Part shown: positions 24,545 through 33,324 of the stretch, in pieces
Layout of the letters: the number at the start of each line of letters is the position of its first letter
Position numbering within the stretch: the stretch's first letter is position 1
NCBI GenBank assembly: GCA_009787835.1
Contig: WQSN01000017.1
Location: forward strand, 1 to 48,880
DNA length: 48,880 nucleotides
Direction: 5' to 3'
Origin: Treponema sp.
GTDB lineage: Bacteria; Spirochaetota; Spirochaetia; Treponematales; Breznakiellaceae
Notes under the pieces: model-generated
The model's database searches: none
What the model saw: the letters and a program-made list of their open reading frames with translations, nothing else
What the model was told of the DNA's origin: nothing
Program-made: the position numbers and the translations under genes

Positions 24545-26062
24545 ATGAGTAAATACATCCTGTCACTGGATCAGGGTACTACAAGCTCCCGTGTAATATT
24601 ATTCGATCATGAACAGAATATTGTAAGAGGTTTAAAGGGAGAGGAACTAATAGAGCAGAGAGAGTTTACGCAAATTTATCCGAGCGAAGGATGGGTTGAG
24701 CATGACCCAATGGAAATTTACTCTTCCCAATACAATGTAATGATCGACCTTTTAACTAAATCGAATATAAAGGCGCAGGATATTGCGGCTATCGGCATTA
24801 CCAATCAGCGGGAAACCACAATACTCTGGGACAGGAATACAGGTCTTCCTGTTTATAACGCGATTGTATGGCAATGCCGAAGGACATCCGCGATTGTGGA
24901 CGCGCTGAAAAATGACGGGCTTGGCGATTATATAACAAAAACGACGGGTCTCATTCCTGACGCTTATTTTTCGGGAACCAAAATAAAATGGATACTTGAT
25001 AATGTCGCAGGCGTGCGTGAAAGGGCAGAAGCTGGGGATGTGCTTTTTGGCACTGTGGATACATGGCTTATCTGGAAATTATCAGGCGGGATGGGACGCG
25101 TCCCGGCGCATGTTACAGATTATACAAACGCCAGCCGTACAATGATCTTTGATATTCATAAACTTGATTGGGATGACAGGCTTCTCGACGCTCTCGGCAT
25201 CCCGCGCGCTATTCTGCCTCAGGTAAAACCATCGGGTTCTGTTTTTGCTTCCGCAAATATTCAGGGAGTTGAGATTCCAATTGCGGGGAATGCGGGCGAT
25301 CAGCAGGCGGCGCTTTTCGGTCAGTGCTGTTTTGAAAAAGGCGAGGCAAAATGCACCTATGGAACAGGCTGCTTCCTTTTAATGAATACCGGTTATGATG
25401 CGGTTGTCAGCAGAAACGGTCTTTTAACTACTGTCGCCGCGGGTTTCAATGAGAAAGTGCAGTATGCCCTGGAAGGTTCAGTGTTTTCAGGCGGCGCGGT
25501 TATTCAATGGCTGCGCGATGAAATGAGAATGATCACCGGCAGCGAAGACAGCGAATATTACGCCGCCAAGGTAGCCGACACAGGCGGTTTATACATTGTT
25601 CCTGCGTTTACCGGGTTAGGCGCGCCTTACTGGGATATGTACGCGCGCGGCTGTATTATTGGGATAACAAGGGGAACAAAACGAAATCACATCATCAGGG
25701 CGTCTTTAGAATCTATCGCGTATCAGGTGATGGATCTTTTATGCGCAATGGAAAAAGAGACCGGTATAAAAATGACAGAATTAAAAGTTGACGGAGGAGC
25801 CAGTATCAATAAATTCCTCATGCAGTTTCAGTCTGATATTTGCGGTTCATCTATTGTGCGTCCAGTGATAAACGAAACCACCGCTCTTGGAGCCGCCTGT
25901 CTTGCAGGAATTACGGTTGGTTTCTGGAAAGATAAAGACGAAGTAAAGACAAGCTGGCTGCGTGATGTTGTATTTAATTCGCAAATGGACATACCGTTAC
26001 GTGAAAGATTAGTAAATGGATGGCATAAAGCTGTGGAAAGAAGCCGCAACTGGGCTGAATGA
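24545..26062 (+). CDS. glpK: Glycerol kinase
   Basis: FGGY kinase of 505 residues, making glycerol 3-phosphate for lipid synthesis or glycolysis. Shows the start [17 protein letters not shown], the glycerol-site [10 protein letters not shown] and [22 protein letters not shown], and the ATP-site [18 protein letters not shown]. Full length (E. coli GlpK is 502). No glpF or glpD neighbour, so it may be expressed alone. The ribosome site before ATG 24545 is weak. Confidence 0.96.
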   Translation: MSKYILSLDQGTTSSRVILFDHEQNIVRGLKGEELIEQREFTQIYPSEGWVEHDPMEIYSSQYNVMIDLLTKSNIKAQDIAAIGITNQRETTILWDRNTGLPVYNAIVWQCRRTSAIVDALKNDGLGDYITKTTGLIPDAYFSGTKIKWILDNVAGVRERAEAGDVLFGTVDTWLIWKLSGGMGRVPAHVTDYTNASRTMIFDIHKLDWDDRLLDALGIPRAILPQVKPSGSVFASANIQGVEIPIAGNAGDQQAALFGQCCFEKGEAKCTYGTGCFLLMNTGYDAVVSRNGLLTTVAAGFNEKVQYALEGSVFSGGAVIQWLRDEMRMITGSEDSEYYAAKVADTGGLYIVPAFTGLGAPYWDMYARGCIIGITRGTKRNHIIRASLESIAYQVMDLLCAMEKETGIKMTELKVDGGASINKFLMQFQSDICGSSIVRPVINETTALGAACLAGITVGFWKDKDEVKTSWLRDVVFNSQMDIPLRERLVNGWHKAVERSRNWAE

Positions 26063-26094
26063 ACAATGTGAGCATATTATTGTAATTTTTTAAA

Positions 26095-26114
26095 TTTTTT
26101 GGAACTCCAAAAAA
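26095..26114. terminator. Perfect A/T hairpin after glpK
   Basis: TTTTTTGG-AACT-CCAAAAAA is an exact inverted repeat. It lies 33 bases after the glpK stop and could work as a weak terminator, but the stem has only two G-C pairs and no long U-tract follows. Confidence 0.35.
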
Positions 26115-26185
26115 GCCTTGTGATTAATATTCTACATTTTCCCTCTTGAATAATGCCGTAAATTCATGTTAAAAATAGTTAAACA

Positions 26186-27454
26186 ATGAAATATTTTAAT
26201 CCGTCTAATCTTGCCATAATTGCCTGCCCTGGCGGGGAGGTTTTCGCCAATGAAGTGATTACTCACCTCAGACAGAAGTATCGGCATAATCACATGAAGA
26301 CGGTGGAAATGTTCGCTAAACGGTACAATGTAAGCGCGGAACATGTGGACTTGCAGATGGATTTTATTGATAAAATCGCCGCCCGCGGTTCAAGTACGCA
26401 AAGCGGTTCATTTAAAGGCGAGCTTCAGTTCAAAGTACCTGTTAAATTTACAATTTTTCCTAATGGAGAGATAAAATCTGAAATTTTAGAATCAATTCGC
26501 GGCAAGGATATTTATATCTTTCAGGATGTTGAAAACCGCTATCCTGTAAAATTTTCATCAGGCGAAATCAGCAATCTTTCCATAAACGATCATTTAATGA
26601 CCACTTTTGTCACTGTAGACGCCGCTAGGCAGGCCGGAGCCGAAAGGATAACTCTGGTAATACCGAATTACCCTTATGCCAGGCAGCACAAAGCCAAGGG
26701 AAGGGAAGGGCTTACAGCCAGCCGCATCGGAAAAATATTTGAAACTCTTGGAGTAAATTATATTATTACGCTGGATATTCATTCCAGGGATATAATTAAC
26801 GCTTTTGACAAATTGCGCCTTGAAAATCTCCATGCAAGCTATCAAATTATTCACACCCTTACAGAAATGGATGGAATTCTAAATGACGATTTTGTCGTTG
26901 TCTCTCCTGATACTGGCGCAGTAGACCGTAATAAATTTTTCGCTTCAGCCCTTAAAAAACCGCTTGCCCTGTTGTACAAAGAAAGAGACTATTCAAAAGT
27001 CAGCAGGGATGCATCAGAATCAAATATTTCCCAGATTCGCCTGCTGGGCAGCGTAAAAGACAAGACCGTTTTTATGGCCGATGATATTTTGGGCACAGGC
27101 GGCACATTGATAAAGGGGATGAAGCTCCTGAAGGAAAACGGCGCCCGCAGGGTTATCTGTTCAATCAGTTTACCGCTTTTTTCAGGCGAAGCTGTTTCCC
27201 ATTTGGATGAAGCGTATAGGGAAGGGCTTTTTTACCGTATTATTGGAACCAACGCTGTATATCAGGAAGAAGTGCTGAAACGCGAATGGTATGTTAACGT
27301 AAACATTTCCCGCCTTTTCGCGCATGTTATTTCACGTTTGCATCAAAATCAGTCTATTTCCAGCCTGCTTGATAACGCGCGGATTATTAACCGCCTGATT
27401 ACCCAAAAATCAAATGAACCCCAGAACGAACTGCCCTTTAATATAGAATTTTGA
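26186..27454 (+). CDS. prs: Ribose-phosphate pyrophosphokinase, long form
   Basis: Makes PRPP from ribose 5-phosphate and ATP for nucleotide, His, Trp and NAD synthesis. Motifs include YPYARQHKAKGREGLTAS (catalytic flexible loop region), ITLDIHSRDI, VVSPDTGAVDR and the PRPP loop MADDILGTGGT. At 422 residues it is about 100 longer than standard Prs (about 315). There is a divergent N-terminal section and an insert after DVEN, where typical enzymes run directly into the next helix. No Shine-Dalgarno precedes ATG 26186. Its stop overlaps the HAD gene. Confidence 0.9.
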   Translation: MKYFNPSNLAIIACPGGEVFANEVITHLRQKYRHNHMKTVEMFAKRYNVSAEHVDLQMDFIDKIAARGSSTQSGSFKGELQFKVPVKFTIFPNGEIKSEILESIRGKDIYIFQDVENRYPVKFSSGEISNLSINDHLMTTFVTVDAARQAGAERITLVIPNYPYARQHKAKGREGLTASRIGKIFETLGVNYIITLDIHSRDIINAFDKLRLENLHASYQIIHTLTEMDGILNDDFVVVSPDTGAVDRNKFFASALKKPLALLYKERDYSKVSRDASESNISQIRLLGSVKDKTVFMADDILGTGGTLIKGMKLLKENGARRVICSISLPLFSGEAVSHLDEAYREGLFYRIIGTNAVYQEEVLKREWYVNVNISRLFAHVISRLHQNQSISSLLDNARIINRLITQKSNEPQNELPFNIEF

Positions 27455-28101
27455 TGAAGATATACCGGTTACTGTCCGATCAAAATAAATTAACAAAAAA
27501 AGTAATAATCTTTGACATGGACGGCACTCTTTATTCCCACGATGAATATATCCGCAGCCAGCACGATCTTCCCGTAATGCGCCTTGCCAGTCTTCAGGGT
27601 AAGACATTTGATCAGATGAACGGAGAAATTTCTGAGCGCCGTAAAGGGCAATCGATCAGTCTGGGTAATATTTTTCTTTCTTTCGGCATTTCAATAGAAG
27701 AAACAATCCGCTGGAGGGAAGAATTGTACCGGCCCGAAGATTACCTTCGTGAAGATAATCTTCTGTGCGTTTCCTTACAGAAACTTGCGAAGCGTTTTTC
27801 CTTTGCCCTTGTTACTAATAATCCGGTTTCTTTGGCGGTCAGAACGCTTAAAATTTTAGGTGTATATGATTTTTTTCCCGACATTGTCGGACTGGATACC
27901 TGCGGCGTTTCAAAACCTCACGCCGCGATATTTAACAAGGTCTTACAGTTATACGGTGTTAGCGCAAAGCAATGTATTTCAGTGGGAGATCGCTACGATA
28001 TTGATATAGCTCTCGCCCTTGATCTTGGAATGGGCGGAATTCTTGTAGACGGAGTTGAGGATGTATATAAACTCCCCGAAACGCTTCATGATAATATTTG
28101 A
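27454..28101 (+). CDS. HAD-superfamily phosphatase
   Basis: A 215-residue enzyme with motif I FDMDGTLYS (both catalytic Asp), motif II VTNN, Lys in GVSKPHAAIF and motif III GDRYDIDI. The cap helix bundle resembles the pyrimidine 5'-nucleotidase/phosphoglycolate phosphatase group. It may hydrolyse a nucleotide or sugar phosphate; its overlap with the PRPP synthetase gene suggests nucleotide metabolism (inference). ATG 27454 shares a base with the prs stop; TTG 27451 is an alternative start. Confidence 0.88.
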   Translation: MKIYRLLSDQNKLTKKVIIFDMDGTLYSHDEYIRSQHDLPVMRLASLQGKTFDQMNGEISERRKGQSISLGNIFLSFGISIEETIRWREELYRPEDYLREDNLLCVSLQKLAKRFSFALVTNNPVSLAVRTLKILGVYDFFPDIVGLDTCGVSKPHAAIFNKVLQLYGVSAKQCISVGDRYDIDIALALDLGMGGILVDGVEDVYKLPETLHDNI

Positions 28102-28137
28102 AAAAATGTCACACTGACGTATTATTGCAATGAAAAC

Positions 28138-28189
28138 GGGCACAGGTAAATAATTCGCGCAAACGCCCGATTAAACACTGTGCCCTTTT
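28138..28189. terminator. Possible bidirectional terminator with alternative stems
   Basis: GGGCACAG (28138-28145) pairs with CTGTGCCC (28178-28185), followed by TTTT. A competing stem CGGGC (28137-28141) with GCCCG (28165-28169) uses the same left arm. It lies between the convergent HAD and zinc-ribbon genes and could end both. Confidence 0.55.
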
Positions 28190-28200
28190 GGGTTATATTT

Positions 28201-28590
28201 TTACTTTTTCGCTTTTACTGGTTTTTTAACTGCCGGTTTTGCTTTTGCTTTGGCTGCCGGTTTCGCCTTTACGGCTGGTTTTGCTTTCGCCGCAGGTTTC
28301 TTTGCGGCGGCTTTGGCCGGAACTTTTGCCGCAGCGGTCTTCGCGGCGCTCCTGGGCGCCGTTTTCTTTTTTTGATTTGCGTACTTGCGGTTTAAGTTCG
28401 CCTGATATTCGCAACATTCCGTACACAGGGTATAACCCTTTTTTATCTTGCCTCCGCAGCGGGGGCATTTTCCATTTGAAATACGGTCATTGTACCGCTC
28501 TTTTCGCTGTTCATTGATTTTTTCCCTGTTTGCTTCGCGGTACCTTCTTTGCCGTTCCCTGTTCGCTAAACGCGCTTTTGCATCAACCAT
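28201..28590 (-). CDS. Zinc-ribbon protein with histone H1-like tail
   Basis: A 129-residue very basic protein. Residues 1-35 are an Arg/Glu/Lys-rich helix. A zinc ribbon follows: CPRC (Cys42, Cys45) and CTEC (Cys56, Cys59, with an extra Cys60). From about residue 74 to the end it is a repetitive Lys/Ala/Pro tail (AAAKKPAAKAKPAVKAK type) like the C-terminal domain of histone H1 and bacterial H1-like proteins. It probably binds DNA or RNA without strong sequence preference. Excellent ribosome site (AAGGAGAAAAA before ATG). Divergent from the ECF operon. Role unknown. Confidence 0.85.
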   Translation of the reverse strand: MVDAKARLANRERQRRYREANREKINEQRKERYNDRISNGKCPRCGGKIKKGYTLCTECCEYQANLNRKYANQKKKTAPRSAAKTAAAKVPAKAAAKKPAAKAKPAVKAKPAAKAKAKPAVKKPVKAKK

Positions 28591-28622
28591 TTTTTCTCCT
28601 TCCTTTTTATGCGTATAATTAA

Positions 28623-28638
28623 TATATTTTAAAATATA
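28623..28638. promoter_or_regulatory. 16-bp perfect A/T palindrome in a divergent intergenic region
   Basis: TATATTTTAAAATATA is an exact palindrome between the zinc-ribbon gene and the ECF operon (gap 28591-28707). It could be an operator or simply part of overlapping A+T-rich promoters. Confidence 0.3.
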
Positions 28639-28707
28639 GCATATTATTATTTTTTTGTATATAGTTATCGGTAATTATGAAACAAATGTTTTTGTCAGGT
28701 TTTCCAA

Positions 28708-29529
28708 ATGTCTGTATTTTATAAAATTGATCCGCGCGTAAAGATTTTTATTGTTTTGCTTTTTACAGTTCTGATTTTTATTATTGACAGACTGATGGTT
28801 ACTGTCTTTTTAATGTCGTCATTTTTAATTCTTCGATTAGCTGCAAAGATTCCCTTTCGGCGGACTGGTTATATAAAAATGTTTTCAATGTTAGCGGTTT
28901 TTATTATTGTTGTGCAAATTTTGTTTTATCCCGGAGAAAAATATATTTTAAGACCGCTTTTCCCGTCTTCGTTTCCGCTGCTTGGCGGAATGGGTGCCCT
29001 GAAGCTGGAAGGCCTTTTTTCAGGGCTGACCATCTGCTTTCGGTTAACAGCCCTGATGCTTTTACTGCCCATGTTTACCGTTAGCACAACTCCCGAAAAA
29101 ATATCCGCAGCTCTTGTTTCCTTCGGTTTAAATTACAGGGTTGCCTTTATTATAACGTCAGCTTTTAACATGATTCCCTTATTTGAGGAAGAGGGGCGCA
29201 TTATCATGGACGCCCAAAAACTGCGCGGAATGTCCGCTTTCGAATCACGTTTCTTTTTAACCAGGTTAAAAGCATATCCTGCTCTTGTTGTCCCGCTGGT
29301 ATTATGTGCAATGAGGAAGGCGCAGTTGGTCTCGGTTGTTATGGATTCAAGGGCTTTCGGCGTCTATAAAACAAGGACATGGCTGCCGGCAGGCGGGGAA
29401 AGATCCGAAAACGGACTAAAATTGAAAAGAATGGATTATCTGACAATTGTATTTTGTGTGATCTTTTCGGTTATCATATTATTTTTGAATTTTTTACCGT
29501 TCAGGGAATATTTTTATCAGAGAATTTAA
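28708..29529 (+). CDS. ecfT: ECF transporter transmembrane subunit EcfT
   Basis: A 273-residue protein with about five or six membrane helices and the family start YKIDPRVKIF. The two cytoplasmic coupling motifs that dock on the ATPases are visible: KLRGMSAFES (LRG, 172-174) and MDSRAFGVY (214-218). EcfT joins the ATPases to a substrate-binding S component for vitamin or metal uptake. First gene of a four-gene run; the ATPase gene begins 4 bases later. Confidence 0.93.
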   Translation: MSVFYKIDPRVKIFIVLLFTVLIFIIDRLMVTVFLMSSFLILRLAAKIPFRRTGYIKMFSMLAVFIIVVQILFYPGEKYILRPLFPSSFPLLGGMGALKLEGLFSGLTICFRLTALMLLLPMFTVSTTPEKISAALVSFGLNYRVAFIITSAFNMIPLFEEEGRIIMDAQKLRGMSAFESRFFLTRLKAYPALVVPLVLCAMRKAQLVSVVMDSRAFGVYKTRTWLPAGGERSENGLKLKRMDYLTIVFCVIFSVIILFLNFLPFREYFYQRI

Positions 29530-29533
29530 GTTA

Positions 29534-31036
29534 GTGAGTATTATAGATTTTAAAAACGTTTATTTTAAGTATCCGCGTTCAGCCAAATACGCTCTCCAGG
29601 ATATTAATCTTTCTGTCGCAGAAGGCGAGTTTCTCGCGATAATGGGAGAAAACGGCGCAGGTAAAACTACTTTTTGCAGGCTTATAAACGGTATTCTGCC
29701 CCATTCACAGAGCGGGTTTTTATCGGGAACTGTTACAGTAGACTGTTTACAAACGGATAAAACGACAGTCGCGAATCTTGCTCTAAAGGCTGGAATGGTG
29801 TTCGATGATTTTGATGCGCAGCTTTTTACTTCTACAGTGCGTCAGGAAGCTGCATTCGGACCAGAAAACCTTCTGCTGCCTCCCCGGGAGATTGAACAGA
29901 GGATAAAACACGCTTTGGCCTGCGCCGGTCTTTCCGGTTTTGAAGACAGAAAGACAGCGACTCTTTCCGGAGGTGAAAAACAAAGGCTCGCGATTGCCGC
30001 CGCCCTGTCCATGAATGGGAAAATACTTGTACTGGATGAACCATTGTCCCGCCTTGACCCGAAAGGCGCATCTGATCTGATGTCCGTAATCAGCGGCATC
30101 CGTAAAAAATTTCAGATAACAGTTGTGATGGCGGCTCACGAAAGCGATTTCCTGGCTCTTTATGCCGACAGGGTCTGCATATTAAAGGCTGGCCGTATCG
30201 CCGCCATTGATACAGCGCAAAATATTTTCGCCAGATGCTCCCTGTTGGATGATAACGGCATATTGGCGCCAGGCGGAAATAATAAAAATTTACATCTGTT
30301 AAACGCTCTGGATACAGAGGAACACAGAGTAATTGAATTAAAGCCTGATTTGCTTCCCAATGCCGGAAACCATAGTAGCCCAGCAATAGAAATTAAAAAT
30401 TTTTGTTATTCATACGGACCGCACGTATGCGTTAAGAATTTAAACCTGACAATAGCAGATAACGATTTTATCGCTATTATAGGGAATAATGGCTGCGGGA
30501 AAACGACGCTGCTAAAATGCATTACCAGGCTTTTGCGTCCCGGCGCGCCGGCATCCATGCAGGGAGATATTTTTATACGCGGCAGAAATTCAAAAGAATT
30601 GACTGTTAGCGCTATTTCAGGTGAAGTTGGTTTTGTTATGCAAAACCCGGACAATCAGCTTTTTACAGATTCTGTTTTCAGTGAAGTATCCTTTGCCCTG
30701 AAGAATTTCAGGCTTTCAAAAACAGAAATAGAAGAGCGCGTTATTAATGCGCTTAACATTACAGGCCTTCATGATAAAAACGCTTTTCCCCATGCTTTGA
30801 GCAGGGCAGAGCGCACAATGACAGTCCTTGCATCAGTCATTGCCATGGGCTGTAAAATAATTATACTTGACGAAACTGATGTCGGTCAGGATTTCCGGGG
30901 CAGTTTGAAAATTATGAACATTGCAATGGAACTTCACTCAAGGGGATTTACAATTATTTTTGTTACTCATAATATGTTTCTGGTAAGCGAATACGCGCGC
31001 AGGGTATTTATAATGCGCCCTGTAAAACAGCAATGA
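29534..31036 (+). CDS. ecfA: ECF transporter ATPase, two fused EcfA domains
   Basis: 500 residues make two ABC ATPases in one chain. Domain 1: Walker A GENGAGKTT (38-46), signature LSGGEKQR (144-151), Walker B ILVLDEPLSRLD. Domain 2: Walker A GNNGCGKTT (about 317-325), Q-loop QNPDNQLF, but signature LSRAER (422-427) in place of LSGGE, and Walker B IIILDETDVGQD. The second signature is therefore degenerate and one of the two ATP sites should be weak. GTG 29534 is used as start; there is only a poor ribosome site, so translation is probably coupled to ecfT. Confidence 0.93.
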   Translation: MSIIDFKNVYFKYPRSAKYALQDINLSVAEGEFLAIMGENGAGKTTFCRLINGILPHSQSGFLSGTVTVDCLQTDKTTVANLALKAGMVFDDFDAQLFTSTVRQEAAFGPENLLLPPREIEQRIKHALACAGLSGFEDRKTATLSGGEKQRLAIAAALSMNGKILVLDEPLSRLDPKGASDLMSVISGIRKKFQITVVMAAHESDFLALYADRVCILKAGRIAAIDTAQNIFARCSLLDDNGILAPGGNNKNLHLLNALDTEEHRVIELKPDLLPNAGNHSSPAIEIKNFCYSYGPHVCVKNLNLTIADNDFIAIIGNNGCGKTTLLKCITRLLRPGAPASMQGDIFIRGRNSKELTVSAISGEVGFVMQNPDNQLFTDSVFSEVSFALKNFRLSKTEIEERVINALNITGLHDKNAFPHALSRAERTMTVLASVIAMGCKIIILDETDVGQDFRGSLKIMNIAMELHSRGFTIIFVTHNMFLVSEYARRVFIMRPVKQQ

Positions 31037-31114
31037 TGTATAATATGATGTCTGACAAGTCCAAAAAACGCGGGGAATTATTCTAAAGATGCGCGCAGTT
31101 TAAAAGGTAAAAAT

Positions 31115-31915
31115 GTGAAAAATAAATTGACAGGTAACATACACCCTGCGATAATCGCTGTCTGGGCGGCAATTGTGGCGGCAGGGCATTTTCTCCCCAC
31201 CATACCCATCCTTGGAACAGGCAGTGTATTCTCGCTGACATCGGCGCTTTCTCCGCTATCGGGAATTTTCTTCGGTCCTGCCGCGGGAGCCCTGTGTTCC
31301 GCAGCGGGAGGTTTTATCGGCAGTTTGGCCGCGCCCCATACAGCGTGGATGGGGCTGGGAACATTCATCATTGGAACAACCACCGCTTTTACTTCCGGCT
31401 GCATTGCCTGGGGAAAATGGCCCGCGATAACCATTAGCGGAAACGGTAATTTTATCTTTAATGGAGGAATAATCGTTTATACGGCAGGAACCGTTTTATG
31501 GTTTACCCAGGAAACAGGGCGCAGTGTTATTCTTTTCCCTATTATTTTTTACGGATTGGGTTTTATCGCGATGACAGCCGGTATTTTATTCGCCGGGAAA
31601 ATGTTCGCAAGCCGCAGCCGTCTTCTGAAATTTCCCGCAATCTGGTTATGCGCATTTGGCGGCTTAATCGGCGGCGCGACAATAGGAAACTTTTTCTCCT
31701 TGGTTTTATACAAGCTGCCGGGAGAAATCTGGACCGCGCTTGTAATTGTCTCTCCAATCGAACGAGCAATCTTTGCGTTAGGCGCCATGCTGATAGGCGT
31801 TCCCCTTCTTACAGGGCTGAACAAAATCGGAATCTTTGTAGGCCCTCAGGAAATTAACAATGAGGAACCTGAAAATAAGAACGGGCAATTAACAACAATT
31901 ACGGAACCAAAATAG
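31115..31915 (+). CDS. Putative ECF S component (substrate-binding membrane protein)
   Basis: A 266-residue protein with about six membrane helices. FFGPAAGALCSAAGGFIGSL matches the Gly-Pro-x-x-Gly pattern common to S components, and position after ecfT-ecfA supports the call. It is longer than usual (about 180-220). Substrate cannot be read. GTG 31115 start follows AAAAGG. The last 25 residues are polar. If S-component identity is wrong, it is still a polytopic membrane protein of this transporter. Confidence 0.72.
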   Translation: MKNKLTGNIHPAIIAVWAAIVAAGHFLPTIPILGTGSVFSLTSALSPLSGIFFGPAAGALCSAAGGFIGSLAAPHTAWMGLGTFIIGTTTAFTSGCIAWGKWPAITISGNGNFIFNGGIIVYTAGTVLWFTQETGRSVILFPIIFYGLGFIAMTAGILFAGKMFASRSRLLKFPAIWLCAFGGLIGGATIGNFFSLVLYKLPGEIWTALVIVSPIERAIFALGAMLIGVPLLTGLNKIGIFVGPQEINNEEPENKNGQLTTITEPK

Positions 31916-31935
31916 AAAATCGCGGAAGAGGAGAT

Positions 31936-32766
31936 ATGGGTTTCATTGATTTTCATGTGCATGTAACGCCTCCGGATATTATCGCTCACTGGAGCAAGTA
32001 TGCAGAAAAGGAGCCTTATTTTTCTCTGCTGTCGCGGAGTAAATGCAATAAATTCGCCGGGGCTGAAGATGTAATCGCCGCCCTTGACAAACGCGGTTTT
32101 GAAAGGGCTGTTATTTTTGGGTTTGGCTTCCGCGATATGGGCCTGTGCCGTTATGTGAATGATTATGTAATCGAAAAGGTCAGGCAGTATCCGCAAAAAT
32201 TTACGGGTTTTATCTCGGTTGCTCCATGCGGCGATGAAGCCGCAGCGGAAATTGAACGCTGTTATAACGCCGGCCTTGCAGGGGTAGGGGAGTTGTTTCC
32301 CTCAGGGCAGAATTTTGATCTTGAAAAAGGGGATATTATTTTTGAAACCTGTAAAAAACTCAGGCTTCCTTTGCTGATACATGCAGATGAACCTGTCGGT
32401 CATTTATATCCCGGAAAAACCAATGTATCATTAAAGCAACTGGAAAAATTTGTCTGCAGCAATCAATCATTAAAAATTGTCCTTGCGCATTGGGGCGGCG
32501 GTCTTATGTTTTATGAGACTATAAGCGGGATAAGCAAAAAATTCAATAATGTCTATTATGACACAGCCGCGTCTCCGTTTCTCTACGATGAACGAATCTA
32601 CAACGCAGCGAAAGCCCTTGGCTTGTGCGAGAAAATTCTGTTTGGAAGTGATTTTCCGTTATTGGATCAATCACGCTGCATGGAACAGCTTGAAAAAAGC
32701 TGTATTTCAGATGAGGACAAGAAATTAATTCTAGGTGGGAACGCGCAGAAATTGCTTGGGATTTAA
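31936..32766 (+). CDS. Amidohydrolase-family (TIM-barrel) enzyme
   Basis: A 276-residue Amidohydro_2-type hydrolase with metal-site motifs FIDFHVHV (HxH), LLIHADE, IVLAHWGGG and FGSDFPL. The family contains decarboxylases and lactonases/amidases for small ring compounds. Starts 20 bases after the S component, with GAAGAGGAG as ribosome site, so it is the fourth gene of the ECF operon. It may process the imported substrate (inference). Confidence 0.88.
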   Translation: MGFIDFHVHVTPPDIIAHWSKYAEKEPYFSLLSRSKCNKFAGAEDVIAALDKRGFERAVIFGFGFRDMGLCRYVNDYVIEKVRQYPQKFTGFISVAPCGDEAAAEIERCYNAGLAGVGELFPSGQNFDLEKGDIIFETCKKLRLPLLIHADEPVGHLYPGKTNVSLKQLEKFVCSNQSLKIVLAHWGGGLMFYETISGISKKFNNVYYDTAASPFLYDERIYNAAKALGLCEKILFGSDFPLLDQSRCMEQLEKSCISDEDKKLILGGNAQKLLGI

Positions 32767-32816
32767 TCAAGTTTTTTTACCCCAATATATAAAAATTCAG
32801 TTTTAGTAAAATTCCC

Positions 32817-32845
32817 TTGACAGTTGAATGTTTTTCCTGTATATT
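32817..32845 (+). promoter_or_regulatory. Promoter of the cadC-cadA operon
   Basis: TTGACA (32817-32822), 17-base spacer, TATATT (32840-32845), 47 bases before the cadC start. Confidence 0.7.
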
Positions 32846-32852
32846 TTAATAG

Positions 32853-32868
32853 TTGAACAATCATTCAA
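32853..32868. promoter_or_regulatory. ArsR/SmtB-type operator
   Basis: TTGAACAATCATTCAA is an inverted repeat (TTGAA/TTCAA, 6-base centre) at the expected transcript start. It resembles SmtB/CadC operators, which have TGAA...TTCA half-sites. A metal-free regulator bound here would block transcription. Confidence 0.65.
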
Positions 32869-32892
32869 TTAATAAAATAATGGAGTGTTACC

Positions 32893-33252
32893 ATGAAGGG
32901 AAAAAGTCAATTTTTTTGCGATTGTGATGTTATACATGAGGATGTGGTAAAGCGGGTGAACCTGTCCATGCCAGAATCTGATGATTTTTATAAATTGGCG
33001 AATCTGTACAAAATGTTTTCTGATTTCACACGTATAAAAATCCTTTGGGCGCTTTCATGTGAACAAATGTGCGTTTGCGATCTGGCCGTGCTGACAGGAA
33101 TGACAAAATCGGCTGTTTCACATCAGCTTAAATTGCTGCGCCTTTCCAATCTGGTTAAATACGAAAAACAGGGAAAAATCGTCTATTATTCCCTCGCCGA
33201 TGATCATGTTAAGGATATTTTTGAAAAAGGTGTTGAACATATTAATGAATAA
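32893..33252 (+). CDS. cadC: CadC-type ArsR-family metal-sensing repressor
   Basis: A 119-residue winged-helix repressor. Metal ligands match the CadC alpha3N site: Cys9 and Cys11 (CDCD) at the N-terminus, with Cys60 and Cys62 in EQMCVCDL on helix 3. The C-terminal ADDHVKDIFEKGVEH has Asp/His residues of a possible alpha5 zinc site. It should release DNA on binding Cd, Pb or Zn. The HTH is MTKSAVSHQLKLLRLSNLV. Followed by a metal ATPase 72 bases on. Strong ribosome site GGAGTG. Confidence 0.93.
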   Translation: MKGKSQFFCDCDVIHEDVVKRVNLSMPESDDFYKLANLYKMFSDFTRIKILWALSCEQMCVCDLAVLTGMTKSAVSHQLKLLRLSNLVKYEKQGKIVYYSLADDHVKDIFEKGVEHINE

Positions 33253-33324
33253 AAAAATATATGAATAAAGGAAAGTGAGAAGAGAGAAGAGTTTTAAGAG
33301 GAAGTTTGGGGAAAGGCGATTATT

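Noticed and set aside
28180-28517. Plus-strand frames opposite the H1-like tail
   Set aside because: The Lys/Ala codons read backwards give Phe/Cys/Arg-rich nonsense. The minus-strand gene has a clear ribosome site and zinc ribbon.
28591-28707. Riboswitch before the ECF operon
   Set aside because: The gap is short and A+T-rich; no thiamine, cobalamin, riboflavin or preQ1-type core could be recognised.
32767-32816. Terminator after the amidohydrolase gene
   Set aside because: A T-run is present but no stem can be drawn before it.
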